Below are positions 53,582-61,781 of a DNA stretch of 64,000 nt, piece by piece. How positions within the stretch are numbered: position 1 is the stretch's first letter; the number at the start of each line of letters is the position of its first letter. The notes beneath the pieces are model-generated. The model made no database searches and was not told where the DNA came from. It was given only the letters and a program-made list of their open reading frames with translations. This DNA is from Hydractinia symbiolongicarpus (taxonomy: Eukaryota; Cnidaria; Hydrozoa; Anthoathecata; Hydractiniidae). The translations under genes and the position numbers were made by a program. The stretch covers positions 11,844,001 to 11,908,000 of the forward strand of contig NC_079879.1 of assembly GCF_029227915.1 (NCBI RefSeq), given 5' to 3'.

Positions 53582-56500
53582 ATGTTTCAAAAGAAGAAGA
53601 TTGTCACGCTGCTTCTTCTGGTGTATTTTTTGTCGTGCAGATTGGAAAAGTCGACCGAGAGATCGAGATTTGCTCCTACGAAAAACAACAACAAGCGAAG
53701 ATTCTGCTCGCCAATCCGTCTGTACGCAAACCATTGTGCTACATTTCAGCTTAACATCTCAGGTACTGATATTCTTTTGTCCGGCGATGTCGAATCGAAT
53801 CCTGGACCGTCCTCGTGTTCCCTGTGTCCGAAAACGGTTCGCAAAAACAGCAAACTCGTCAGCTGCTGTCGATGCCAACAGAAGTCTCATCTCCGTTGTG
53901 TCGATCCTAAAAGAAAATCTACAATAACCGACTGGTTGTGTCCGAACTACTTGCCTTCCATCCTACCATTTTGCAACGTCCGAGACCTATCCCAAATCGA
54001 GCAAGAAGTTGCTCAACAACAGCTCCAAGACCTTCAACTCGAACAACTCAACCAAAACAGAAACTTGTTTAGTATCGCTCATCTCAACACTCAGTCAATG
54101 GTGTCTACATTCGACGAATTTGTGCTTTTTGTACACAAGTACGATTTTGATGCGATAACCCTCACCGAAACCTGGCTAAAAGACAACCCTTTCCTACTCG
54201 AGTACGTAAAGATCGAAGGTTACACAATGTACTACCATAATCGAGATAACAAGCGTGGTGGTGGTGTAGGCGTTTACATCAAGGATAATATAAAGCATAA
54301 ATTGCGCAAGGATATCGTCAATATCAATCCAGCTCTCGAACATTTATGGGTTGAAATCGATGGGAAAAACAAACACTCGAAGCTACTCCTTTGTGTCGCC
54401 TACCAGCCGAACTTCACACACCAAGAAAAAGCAGAATGGCTCGACAACTTCGACCGCATCATTGGAAACGCTACTCTCGACTGGTCAGGAAATGTGGTGA
54501 TAACAGGTGACTTCAATATTGATCTTTTGCAGAACTCTCAAATTAAAGACTCTTACCTTGAAACCCTTCGATCGTTCGACCTCACTCAGCATGTCAACTC
54601 TCCATCACGAAAAGGATTATCCCTACTCGATCACATCTCGACCAACTCCTCCTGCAAAGTGAAATTCTGTGAAGTTCTTCCAACACCAGAAATCAGCGAC
54701 CACGATGCTGTATTCGCTTGCATCAATACTCGTGTAGCCAGATTTGAACCACGGTACAAGATCATTCGTGACATGAGAAATTTTGACCTGTCGGCGTATG
54801 TTGCTGACACCGCAAACATCCCTTTCAATGTCGTTTATGCAACTGATTGTACCGATGACAGCCTAAGCACACTCAACCATCTACTCTTTGAGTGCATCGA
54901 ACGTCACGCACCGTTGAAGAGAATCAAGGTCACCCGTCCTCCGGCACCCTGGATGAAAGACTTAAAAATCACCAACCTACAACAAACTTGTCACGAAAAG
55001 CGTACTTTAGCCCACCAGACTCAGTTGAATGCCGACTGGAATGAATTTCGAAATGCTCGAAACGCTCTAAAAAGACAGATAAAATACACCAAAAAGACTT
55101 TCTACCGCAGACTTCTTTCATCGAAAAAGCCTAAAGAGGTTTGGAAACTAATCCACCGATTTCTCCATCCAAATAAAAACGTTATAAACATCCAACCCTC
55201 CGAACTAAACGCACATTACATATCTACGGCACCCAGAATCCTTGGATCGCAACCGACATCTAAAGAAGAAATTCAACTCCTTCTTCAAGACCTCGTTACT
55301 GAAGCTGACCAAGAATTCCAATTTCGTCCTGTCACATACGATCAAGTGCTCAGAAAAATTAAAAATCTTCGAAGCGACTGTTCCGCTGGCTACGACAACC
55401 TCCCTGTAGCACTCATCAAACCCATTGCTGACCACATCGCATCCCCACTTACTCACATCATCAACTCAGGGATAGCTGAAAACACCTTTCATCAGCTGTG
55501 GAAAATCGGCAAAGTAACACCAATTCCAAAAACAGAACAGTGCATTACTCCAGACCAATTCAGACCTGTCACTGTTTTACCGATCTTATCAAAGCTTTTC
55601 GAACGTTTAATGGCAAGACAGATCGTTGATTATATCGAACAGAACCATATATACCACCAAACGATGTCCGGTTTCCGCAAGCGTCACTCGACCGAAACAC
55701 TCTTAATGAAGATTCGAGACGACATCGTTGGCGCGATGAACAAAGGCGAGGTCACGCTAGCAGCATTTCTGGACTATTCAAAAGCATTTGACACTGTAGA
55801 TTACAAAACCCTGTTGATTAAATTACGAAGGATAGGCTTTTCCAACAATGCTGCTATGCTGATGTTATCGTACCTCAGTGACCGCCGCCAATTCGTTCAG
55901 ATAGACGACAAACAATCTGACTACGGAACAGTGTTATTTGGGGTACCTCAAGGTTCAATTCTTGGTCCTGTACTATTTAACCTTTATACGGTCGACCTAC
56001 AAGACAACGTCGATGGTGGGACCACAAACCAATATGCAGACGATAAAAGTATCTATGAACATTGTAAGACTATAAACATACAACCTACAATCAACAACTT
56101 GACTCAACGATTAGACCAGCTGAAGCATTGGTCGACCACAAATAATCTTGCGTTCTATAACAGAAAAACGAAAATCATGCTTTTGTCAACACCGAGAATG
56201 GCAAAACTTCACGACCTCATGAACCCCAACCATTCAACATTCCATATCCACAACTCGGACCAACTGATCGAACGCGTTACCGTTTACAGACTTCTTGGCA
56301 TCCAGTTCGATCAAAATCTAACCTGGGAAACCCATATCAATAAACTCTCTCAATCAGTTTATGCGAAACTATACGTTCTTCGCTATCTTCGTCGCACAGC
56401 AACATTTCGTTTGCGGAAGCAACTGGCAGAAGCCCTTCTAATTTCGAAAATTCACTATTGCTGTTCATTGTTTTGGAACCTGCCCTTATTCCAGCTGAAA

Positions 56501-56899
56501 AAACTTGATAAACTATTGTGCAGAATTGCGTCTTTTGTAACGCTGAGATATTCCACGCTCGAGGATGTAATACAACTTGGTTGGCTACCAATCCAGCAAC
56601 AAATACACTTTGAAATTTTAAAACTTGCCCACAAATCGATTCACCAGGATGAGTTTCCATCGTATTTGAAAGGTTTCAAGTTGAGAATTGCTGGACGTGG
56701 AACTCGTAATGTTGACGAAGTTATTTCTAAGTATGAAATCAATGTGTCGGAGAAATTGTTTCTTGGTAAGGCAAGTCGCCTTCTAAATGATCTTCCCAAA
56801 GCTATCAGGGAAGAGCCTGATCACAAAAAATTTCGTACTTTTTTGAAAAAATATTTATTAGACCTTGGTCTTGCGATTTTTATTATGCAACATACCTAG
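53582..56899 (+). CDS. Retrotransposon polyprotein: signal-like/2A/PHD-like/endonuclease/reverse transcriptase
   Basis: 1105 aa, no internal stop or frameshift; ATG preceded by A at -3, with no upstream ATG in the leader. Residues 4-6 KKK followed by a hydrophobic stretch 7-19 resemble a signal peptide or membrane anchor. Residues 68-76, GDVESNPGP, are a complete 2A ribosome-skipping motif (separation between G75 and P76). A PHD-like finger follows: C79/C82, C95/C98, H103/C106, C120, with Y123 where the last Cys is expected. The APE-type endonuclease (about 162-380) shows N169, E196 (TETWL), Y274, D310/N312 (GDFNID), D350-H351 and SDH 372-374. Reverse transcriptase (about 595-920): FRPVTVLPILSK, SGFRKRHST, D731 (FLDYSKAFDTVD), GVPQGSILGPVLFNLY (787-802), Y818-A-D-D821, LLGIQFDQNLTW. 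A C-terminal domain has GWLP (1000-1003) and NDLPKAIR. By family knowledge it nicks target DNA and reverse-transcribes its own RNA there. All catalytic residues I can check are present, so activity is plausible but unproven. Confidence 0.95.
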   Translation: MFQKKKIVTLLLLVYFLSCRLEKSTERSRFAPTKNNNKRRFCSPIRLYANHCATFQLNISGTDILLSGDVESNPGPSSCSLCPKTVRKNSKLVSCCRCQQKSHLRCVDPKRKSTITDWLCPNYLPSILPFCNVRDLSQIEQEVAQQQLQDLQLEQLNQNRNLFSIAHLNTQSMVSTFDEFVLFVHKYDFDAITLTETWLKDNPFLLEYVKIEGYTMYYHNRDNKRGGGVGVYIKDNIKHKLRKDIVNINPALEHLWVEIDGKNKHSKLLLCVAYQPNFTHQEKAEWLDNFDRIIGNATLDWSGNVVITGDFNIDLLQNSQIKDSYLETLRSFDLTQHVNSPSRKGLSLLDHISTNSSCKVKFCEVLPTPEISDHDAVFACINTRVARFEPRYKIIRDMRNFDLSAYVADTANIPFNVVYATDCTDDSLSTLNHLLFECIERHAPLKRIKVTRPPAPWMKDLKITNLQQTCHEKRTLAHQTQLNADWNEFRNARNALKRQIKYTKKTFYRRLLSSKKPKEVWKLIHRFLHPNKNVINIQPSELNAHYISTAPRILGSQPTSKEEIQLLLQDLVTEADQEFQFRPVTYDQVLRKIKNLRSDCSAGYDNLPVALIKPIADHIASPLTHIINSGIAENTFHQLWKIGKVTPIPKTEQCITPDQFRPVTVLPILSKLFERLMARQIVDYIEQNHIYHQTMSGFRKRHSTETLLMKIRDDIVGAMNKGEVTLAAFLDYSKAFDTVDYKTLLIKLRRIGFSNNAAMLMLSYLSDRRQFVQIDDKQSDYGTVLFGVPQGSILGPVLFNLYTVDLQDNVDGGTTNQYADDKSIYEHCKTINIQPTINNLTQRLDQLKHWSTTNNLAFYNRKTKIMLLSTPRMAKLHDLMNPNHSTFHIHNSDQLIERVTVYRLLGIQFDQNLTWETHINKLSQSVYAKLYVLRYLRRTATFRLRKQLAEALLISKIHYCCSLFWNLPLFQLKKLDKLLCRIASFVTLRYSTLEDVIQLGWLPIQQQIHFEILKLAHKSIHQDEFPSYLKGFKLRIAGRGTRNVDEVISKYEINVSEKLFLGKASRLLNDLPKAIREEPDHKKFRTFLKKYLLDLGLAIFIMQHT
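53762..53809 (+). other. 2A ribosome-skipping peptide
   Basis: Codons 61-76 encode GTDILLSGDVESNPGP, matching the 2A consensus D(V/I)ExNPGP exactly, with the usual upstream G. In known 2A peptides the ribosome fails to form the final Gly-Pro bond and then resumes. Here this would release a ~75-residue N-terminal peptide and a ~1030-residue enzyme beginning with Pro76. 2A motifs near the N-terminus of APE-type non-LTR retrotransposons are published for several invertebrates, and some 2A-like sequences there act as N-terminal targeting signals. Skipping efficiency for this sequence is inferred, not shown. Confidence 0.9.
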
Positions 56900-56922
56900 T
56901 TTTTTTTTTTTTTTTTTTTTTT
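56900..56922 (+). repeat. T23 tract directly after the stop codon
   Basis: Twenty-three consecutive T follow the TAG at 56897-56899 without any spacer. It may be a slippage-expanded tract of the 3' untranslated region. Homopolymer length here could also be a sequencing or assembly uncertainty. Confidence 0.9.
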
Positions 56923-57343
56923 AAAAGCGACAATTTCTCAATATCCTAACTTAACATCTACTGACCGATTGAGACCAATCCACGAGCAATACTTTATGCT
57001 TTGATTTATTCCTTCTGCTCTACTTAGTCTCAATTTTTGTTCATTTGCTCGATTGTTTTTATTTCTTAAGCCCGTCGATTAATAAATATATTTAATATAT
57101 GTATATTTTTTTTATTATATATTTTGGTGTATAATTTTCATTTTCATATGTTCTGGTCTTAATTCTCCGTCAGAATCTATATCGATGTCTTTCAATCCTT
57201 CGCCACTTTGAACTCTGCTAATCTTGTTTACAGTTCTACAGTGTCTTTTTTTATAGAATAACTTATTTCTTTATTTAAATATTATTATTATTTTAATAGG
57301 ACGAATAGCCATTGTAAAATATGGAAGTGCCTGAAAGACAGTT
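56923..57343 (+). other. Retrotransposon 3' untranslated region
   Basis: About 420 bp of AT-rich sequence unrelated to the satellite, with an especially AT-only stretch around 57080-57130 and an internal 'aataaa' at 57081-57086. No ORF of note. In CR1/L2-type elements this region is expected to be recognised by the reverse transcriptase for priming; no specific structure is identifiable by eye. Confidence 0.8.
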
Positions 57344-57379
57344 AATAAAAAAAAATAAATAAAAAAAAAAAAAAAAAAA
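57344..57379 (+). promoter_or_regulatory. Polyadenylation signal and A-rich 3' tail
   Basis: 'aataaa' at 57344-57349 and again at 57354-57359, then 19 consecutive A (57361-57379) up to the right target duplication. This could be an encoded A-rich (AATA-like) terminal repeat or a polyadenylated RNA end; the sequence does not distinguish them. Confidence 0.8.
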
Positions 57380-57386
57380 CCATCCT
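57380..57386 (+). repeat. Target-site duplication, right copy
   Basis: 'ccatcct' directly after the A tail, continuing into 'tgggactgctgcagaag', the remaining part of the A-specific module. It matches 53501-53507. Confidence 0.93.
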
Positions 57387-57646
57387 TGGGACTGCTGCAG
57401 AAGCAGGGTAAAACTTGTAAGCAGTAACCTTCTCTAGGAACACGGGCATGCTTAGGAAAGACGTGCTTTTTAAGACCTGTCCTGTGTGAGGAATGCCCAA
57501 TCCAAGATTTCCGATGGAAAAAGGCAACGGGTGTTTGTCTGGACTGAGAAAACTGAGTCTACGATGTCCGTGCCGTCCCGACGCATTCATAATGATACTC
57601 AGTGCTCCCCAGTATTGACAAGGCCTTTAATCTTCTCAACATGATC

Positions 57647-58415
57647 TTAACTTTCGGAGTCGAGTTCCAAATGTACGTATGGAGTGGTTCCTCGGGATTC
57701 TGCGTGACACCTCATATGGTGAAAAAAATTCATTCTTTTAGCTAAATGTTCCCGACCCCCAACCGAATCGAAAAATTTTGAAATTGACGAATACCGTAGA
57801 GATGATACATACCTTAAACTCAAGGACCTAGAAATAGTGTGAGTTTTTTTATCTGTAACCTGTTCAACATTGCGTACAGAGGCCATAATGCACGTGTTTT
57901 TATTGCTTATGGTGTTTATTCATTTGCTCGTGCTGCGCATGTGCGAGAATTACTGAACACCTCGATGACACAGATAAACTGGGGAAGCGCTCAGAAATTA
58001 AAACTGGAATGGCCGTGGTTACAAAATCGCTTCAGTGTAATCAAAATAAAAGTAGGACTTACTTACTTCAGAAAACGTTTTCGACTTTCCCGATTTGAAT
58101 TTTCAAAATGTTCCTAAATTGTTTTTAACTTTCTCCTTATTTTGCAAATTTTGAACTTTAGAGGAGAATTTCAGTGCAATGATAAAAGAAGCTGTAACCT
58201 TCTCTGAAAACACGGGTATGCTTAGGTAAGACGTACTTTTGAAAACCTGCCTGTTAAACGTTTGCGCAATGCAAGTTTTCCGATGAAAAACTGCAACGGG
58301 TGCTTGTCTGGATCGAGAAAACTGAGTGTACGATGTCCCTGCAGTGCTGCTGCGATCATAATGATACTCAGTGCTTCCCAGTTTTGACAAGGCTTTTAAT
58401 CTTCTCAACATGATC
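57647..58415. repeat. B unit with a 293-bp deletion
   Basis: 769 bp between landmarks. The B module begins normally ('actgaacacctcgatgac' at about 57952) but at about 58059-58064 'agtaggact' jumps to 'tacttacttcag', losing most of the module. The rest of the unit is ordinary B. Confidence 0.85.
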
Positions 58416-60218
58416 TTAACTTTCGGAGTCGAGTTCCAAATGTACGTATGGAGTGGTTCCTCGGGATTCTGCGTGACATCTCACATGGTGAAAAAAATTC
58501 ATTCTTTTAGCTAAATGTTCCCGACCCCCAACCGAATCGAAAAACATCGAAATTGACGAATACCGTAGAGATGATACATACCTTATACTCAGGGACCTAA
58601 GAATAGTGAGAGTTTTTTTATCTGTAACATGTTCAACATTGCGTATAGAGGCCATAATGTGCGTGTTTTTATTGCTTATGGTGTTTATTCATTTGCTCGT
58701 GCTGCGCATGTGCGAGAATTACTGAACACCACGATGACACAGATAAACTGGGGAAGCGCTCAGAAATTAAATCTGGAATGACCGTGGTTACAAAATCGCT
58801 TCAGTGTAATCAAAATAAAAGTAGGACTGTTCGGATTCTATCTACTTTGAGGAGACATCTCGGGTAAAAAAAAGATGATCATCAAACAAACAATCCGTAA
58901 AGAGATACTGGAGTTACTTCTTGCTGCTCGACAATGATGACTATACAGAGATTTTTAGGCAACAAATCCGTTAGTTCAACAATTCTCTCAATGCACTCTT
59001 GCCTGCATAGCTTGTTAGTATTTGCTTAAGATTGCACCTAAATTATCAGCAAGCGCGAACTTAGTACGACGAAGATGACTGTACTACAACGCTTTTACTC
59101 ATAAGAACGCTCAACATACCAAGATACTTCAGCAAACGTTCTTGACATTCCCGATTTGAATTTTCAAAATGTTTTTAATTTGTTTTTAACTTTCTCCTTA
59201 TTTTGCAAATTTTGAACTTTAGAGGAGAATTTCCGTGGAACGATAAAAGAAGCTGTAACCTTCTCTGAAAACACGGGTATGCTTAGGGAAGACGTACTTT
59301 TCAAAACCTGGCCTGTCAAACCTTTGCGCAATGCAAGTTTTCCGATGAAAAACTGCAACGGGTGCTTGTCTGGACCGAGAAAACTGAGTGTACAATGTCC
59401 CTGCAGTCCCGCTGCGATCATAATGATACTCAGTGCATCCCAGTATTGACAAGGCCTTTAATCTTCTCAACATGATCTTAACTTTCTTAGTCTAGTTCCA
59501 AATGTACGTATAGAGTGGTTCCTTGGGATTCTGCGTGACACCTCCATGGTGAAAAAATTCATTCTTTTACCTAAATGTTCCCGACCCCCAACCGAATCGA
59601 AAAATTTCGAAATTGACGAATGCCGTAGAGATGATACATACTTTAAACTCAGGGACCTAGCAATAGTGTGAGCTTTTTTATCTGTAACCTGTTCAACATT
59701 GCGCACAGAGGCCATAATATGCGTGTTTATATTGCTCATGGTGTTGATTCATTTGCTCGTGCTGCGCATGTGTGAGAATTTCTGTCATAAGAACGCTTAG
59801 CATGCCAAAATACCTCAGCATACGTTGTTAACTTTCCCGATTTGAAATTTCAAAATGTTCACAAGTTGTTTAAAATTTTATTCCTACTTTGACAGTTTTG
59901 AATTTTAAAGGAGAAATTTAGTGCAAGGCTAAAAGAAGCAGAAATCTTTGACCATCCTTGAAACTGCTGCAGAAGCAAGGTAAAACTTGTAAGCAGTAAC
60001 CTTCTCTAGGAACACGGGTATGCTTAGGAAAGACGTTCTTTTTAAGACCTGCCCTGTATGAGGAATGCCCAATCCAAGATTTTCGATGGAAAACTGCAAC
60101 GGGTGTTTGCCTGAACTGAGAAAACTGAGTCTACGATGTCCGCGCAGTCCCGACGCATTCATAATGATACTCAGTGCTTCCAAGTATTGACAAGGCCTTT
60201 AATCTTCTCAACATGATC
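58416..60218. repeat. B unit and A unit
   Basis: B 58416-59477 (1062 bp, full module) followed by A 59478-60218 (741 bp). The A unit shares 'cacctccatggtgaaaaaattc' -like variants and 'gcgcacagaggccataatatg' with the partial unit at the window end (63587-64000), suggesting the two are closer relatives than their neighbours. Confidence 0.88.
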
Positions 60219-60614
60219 TTAACTTTCGGAGTCGAGTTCCAAATGTACGTATGGAGTGGTTCCTCAGTTATCTGCGTGACACCTCACATGGTGAAAAGAA
60301 TTCATTCTTTTAGCTAAATGTTCCCGACCCCCAGCCGAATCGAAAAATTCCGAAATTGACGAATACCGTAGAGATGTTCCTAGAGAAGGTTACTGCTTAC
60401 AAGTTTTACCTTGCTTCCGCAGCAGTCCCAAGGATGGCCAAAGCCTGGCCTGTGAAACTTTTGCGCAATGCAAGTTTTCCGATGGAAAACTGCAACGGGT
60501 GTTTGTCTGGACTGAGAAAACTGAGTCTACGATGTCTGCGCAGTCCCGACGCATTCATAATGATACTCAGTGCTTCCCAGTATTGACAAGGCCTTTAATC
60601 TTCTCAACATGATC
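60219..60614. repeat. Rearranged 396-bp unit with a micro-inversion
   Basis: Starts as a normal unit to 'gaataccgtagaga' (60374), continues with an inverted copy of the A-specific module region (60375-60443), then resumes forward at a B-like 'cctggcctgtgaaac' and changes to A-like 'gatggaaaactgcaacggg'. Compared with a 742-bp unit it lost about 414 bp and gained about 69 bp of inverted sequence. Confidence 0.9.
60375..60443 (-). repeat. 69-bp inverted piece of the A-specific module
   Basis: 'tgttcctagagaaggttac' through 'cccaaggatggccaaag' is the reverse complement of the normal A stretch 'ctttgaccatccttggg' to 'ccttctctaggaaca', with about two mismatches. This is why the peptide FLEKVTAYKFYLASAAVPRM, normally read on the minus strand, appears here on the plus strand (codons within 60356-60586). 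It is the only inverted satellite segment I find outside the retrotransposon leader. Confidence 0.93.
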
Positions 60615-61781
60615 TTAACTTTCGGAGTTGAGTTCCAAATGTACGTATGAAGTGGTTCCTAGGGATTCTGCGTGACACCTCACATGGTGAAAAAAATTCA
60701 TTCTTTTAGCTAAATGTTCCCGACCCCCAACCGAATCGAAAAATTTCGAAATTGACGAATACCGTAGAGATGATACATACCTTAAACTGAGGGACCTAGA
60801 AATAGTGTGAGTTTTTTTATCTGTAACCTGTTCAACATTGCGTACAGAGGCCATAATGTGCGTGTTTTTATTGCTTATGGTGTTGATTCATTTGCTCATG
60901 CTGCGCATGTGCGAGAATTACTAAACACCTCGATCACACAGATAAACTGGGGAAGCGCTCAGAAATTAAACGTGAAATGACCGTGCTAACAAAATCGCTT
61001 CAGTGTAAGCAAAATAAAAGTAGGACTGTTCGGATTCTATCTACTTTGAGGAGACATCTCGGGTGAAAAAAAGATGATCATCAAACAAACAATCCGTGAA
61101 GAGATACTGGAGTTACTTCTTGCTGCTCGACAATGATGACTATACAGAGAATTTTAGACAACAAATCCGTTAATTCAACAATTCCCTCAATGCATTCTTG
61201 CCTGCATAGCTTGTTAGTATTTGCTTAAGATTGCACCTAAATTATCAGGAAGCGCGAACTTAGTACGACGAAGATGACTGTACTACAAGGCTTTTACTCA
61301 TAAGAACGCTCAACATACCAAGATACTTCAGCAAACGTTCTTGACTGTCATAAGAACGCTTAGGATGCCAAAATACCTCAGCACACGTTGTTTACTTTCC
61401 CGATTTGATTTTTCAAAATGTTCACAAGTTGTTTAAAACTTTATTCCTATTTTTCCAGTTTTGAACTTTAAAGGAGAAATTCAGTGCATCGCTAAAAGAA
61501 GAAGAAATCTCTGACCATCCTTGGGACTGCTCCAGGAGCAAGGTAAAACTTGTAAGCAGTAACCTTCTCTAGGAACACGGGTATGCTTAGGAAAGACGTG
61601 CTTTTTTAGACCTGCCCTGTGTGAGGAATGCCCATTCCAAGATTTCCGATGGAAAACTGCAACGGGTGTTTGTCTGGACTGAGAAAACTGAGTCTACGAT
61701 GTCCGCGCAGTCCCGACGCATTCATAATGATACTCAGTGCTTCCCAATATTGACAAGGCCTTTAATCTTCTCAACATGATC
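60615..61781. repeat. B unit fused to A with a ~105-bp partial duplication
   Basis: 1167 bp. A full B module ends at 'ctcataagaacgctc...ttcttgact', and at 61344-61346 (shared 'act') the sequence returns to A phase 'gtcataagaacgcttagg', so the segment from 'cataagaacgc' to 'cttgact' is represented twice, once in B form and once in A form. The remainder is A type, including an altered A module ('gactgctccaggagcaagg') also seen at 15564-15579 and 24247-24262. Confidence 0.87.

Larger units (their letters stand above)
53508..57379 (+). mobile_element. CR1/L2-like non-LTR retrotransposon with N-terminal 2A
   Basis: A 3872-bp insertion into an A unit. It has a 74-bp leader, one intact 1105-codon ORF (53582-56899), a 3' region of about 440 bp and an A-rich 3' end. 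There are no terminal repeats, and a 7-bp target duplication flanks it. Landmark arithmetic confirms it: 57647-53026 = 4621, minus 3872 and 7, leaves 742, one A monomer. The endonuclease is apurinic-type, the reverse transcriptase has FLDYSKAFD, GVPQGSILGP and YADD, and the C-terminal part resembles CR1/L2/Rex-group elements. No separate ORF1 is seen. Presence of a duplication, tail and intact frame suggests a recent, near full-length insertion. I cannot see whether the 5' end is complete, because the first 58 bp are unusual (see the inverted satellite fragment). Confidence 0.95.

Noticed and set aside
53601-53927. Overlapping 108-codon plus-strand frame inside the retrotransposon ORF, and minus-strand frames at 54631, 55205 and 56337
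   Set aside because: They are shadows of the long 1105-codon ORF in other frames; only the long ORF carries conserved domains.
57041-57056. 'ttcatttgctcg' shared between the retrotransposon 3' region and the satellite
   Set aside because: A 12-base match is expected about once by chance when comparing sequences of these lengths in AT-rich DNA, and it does not extend.
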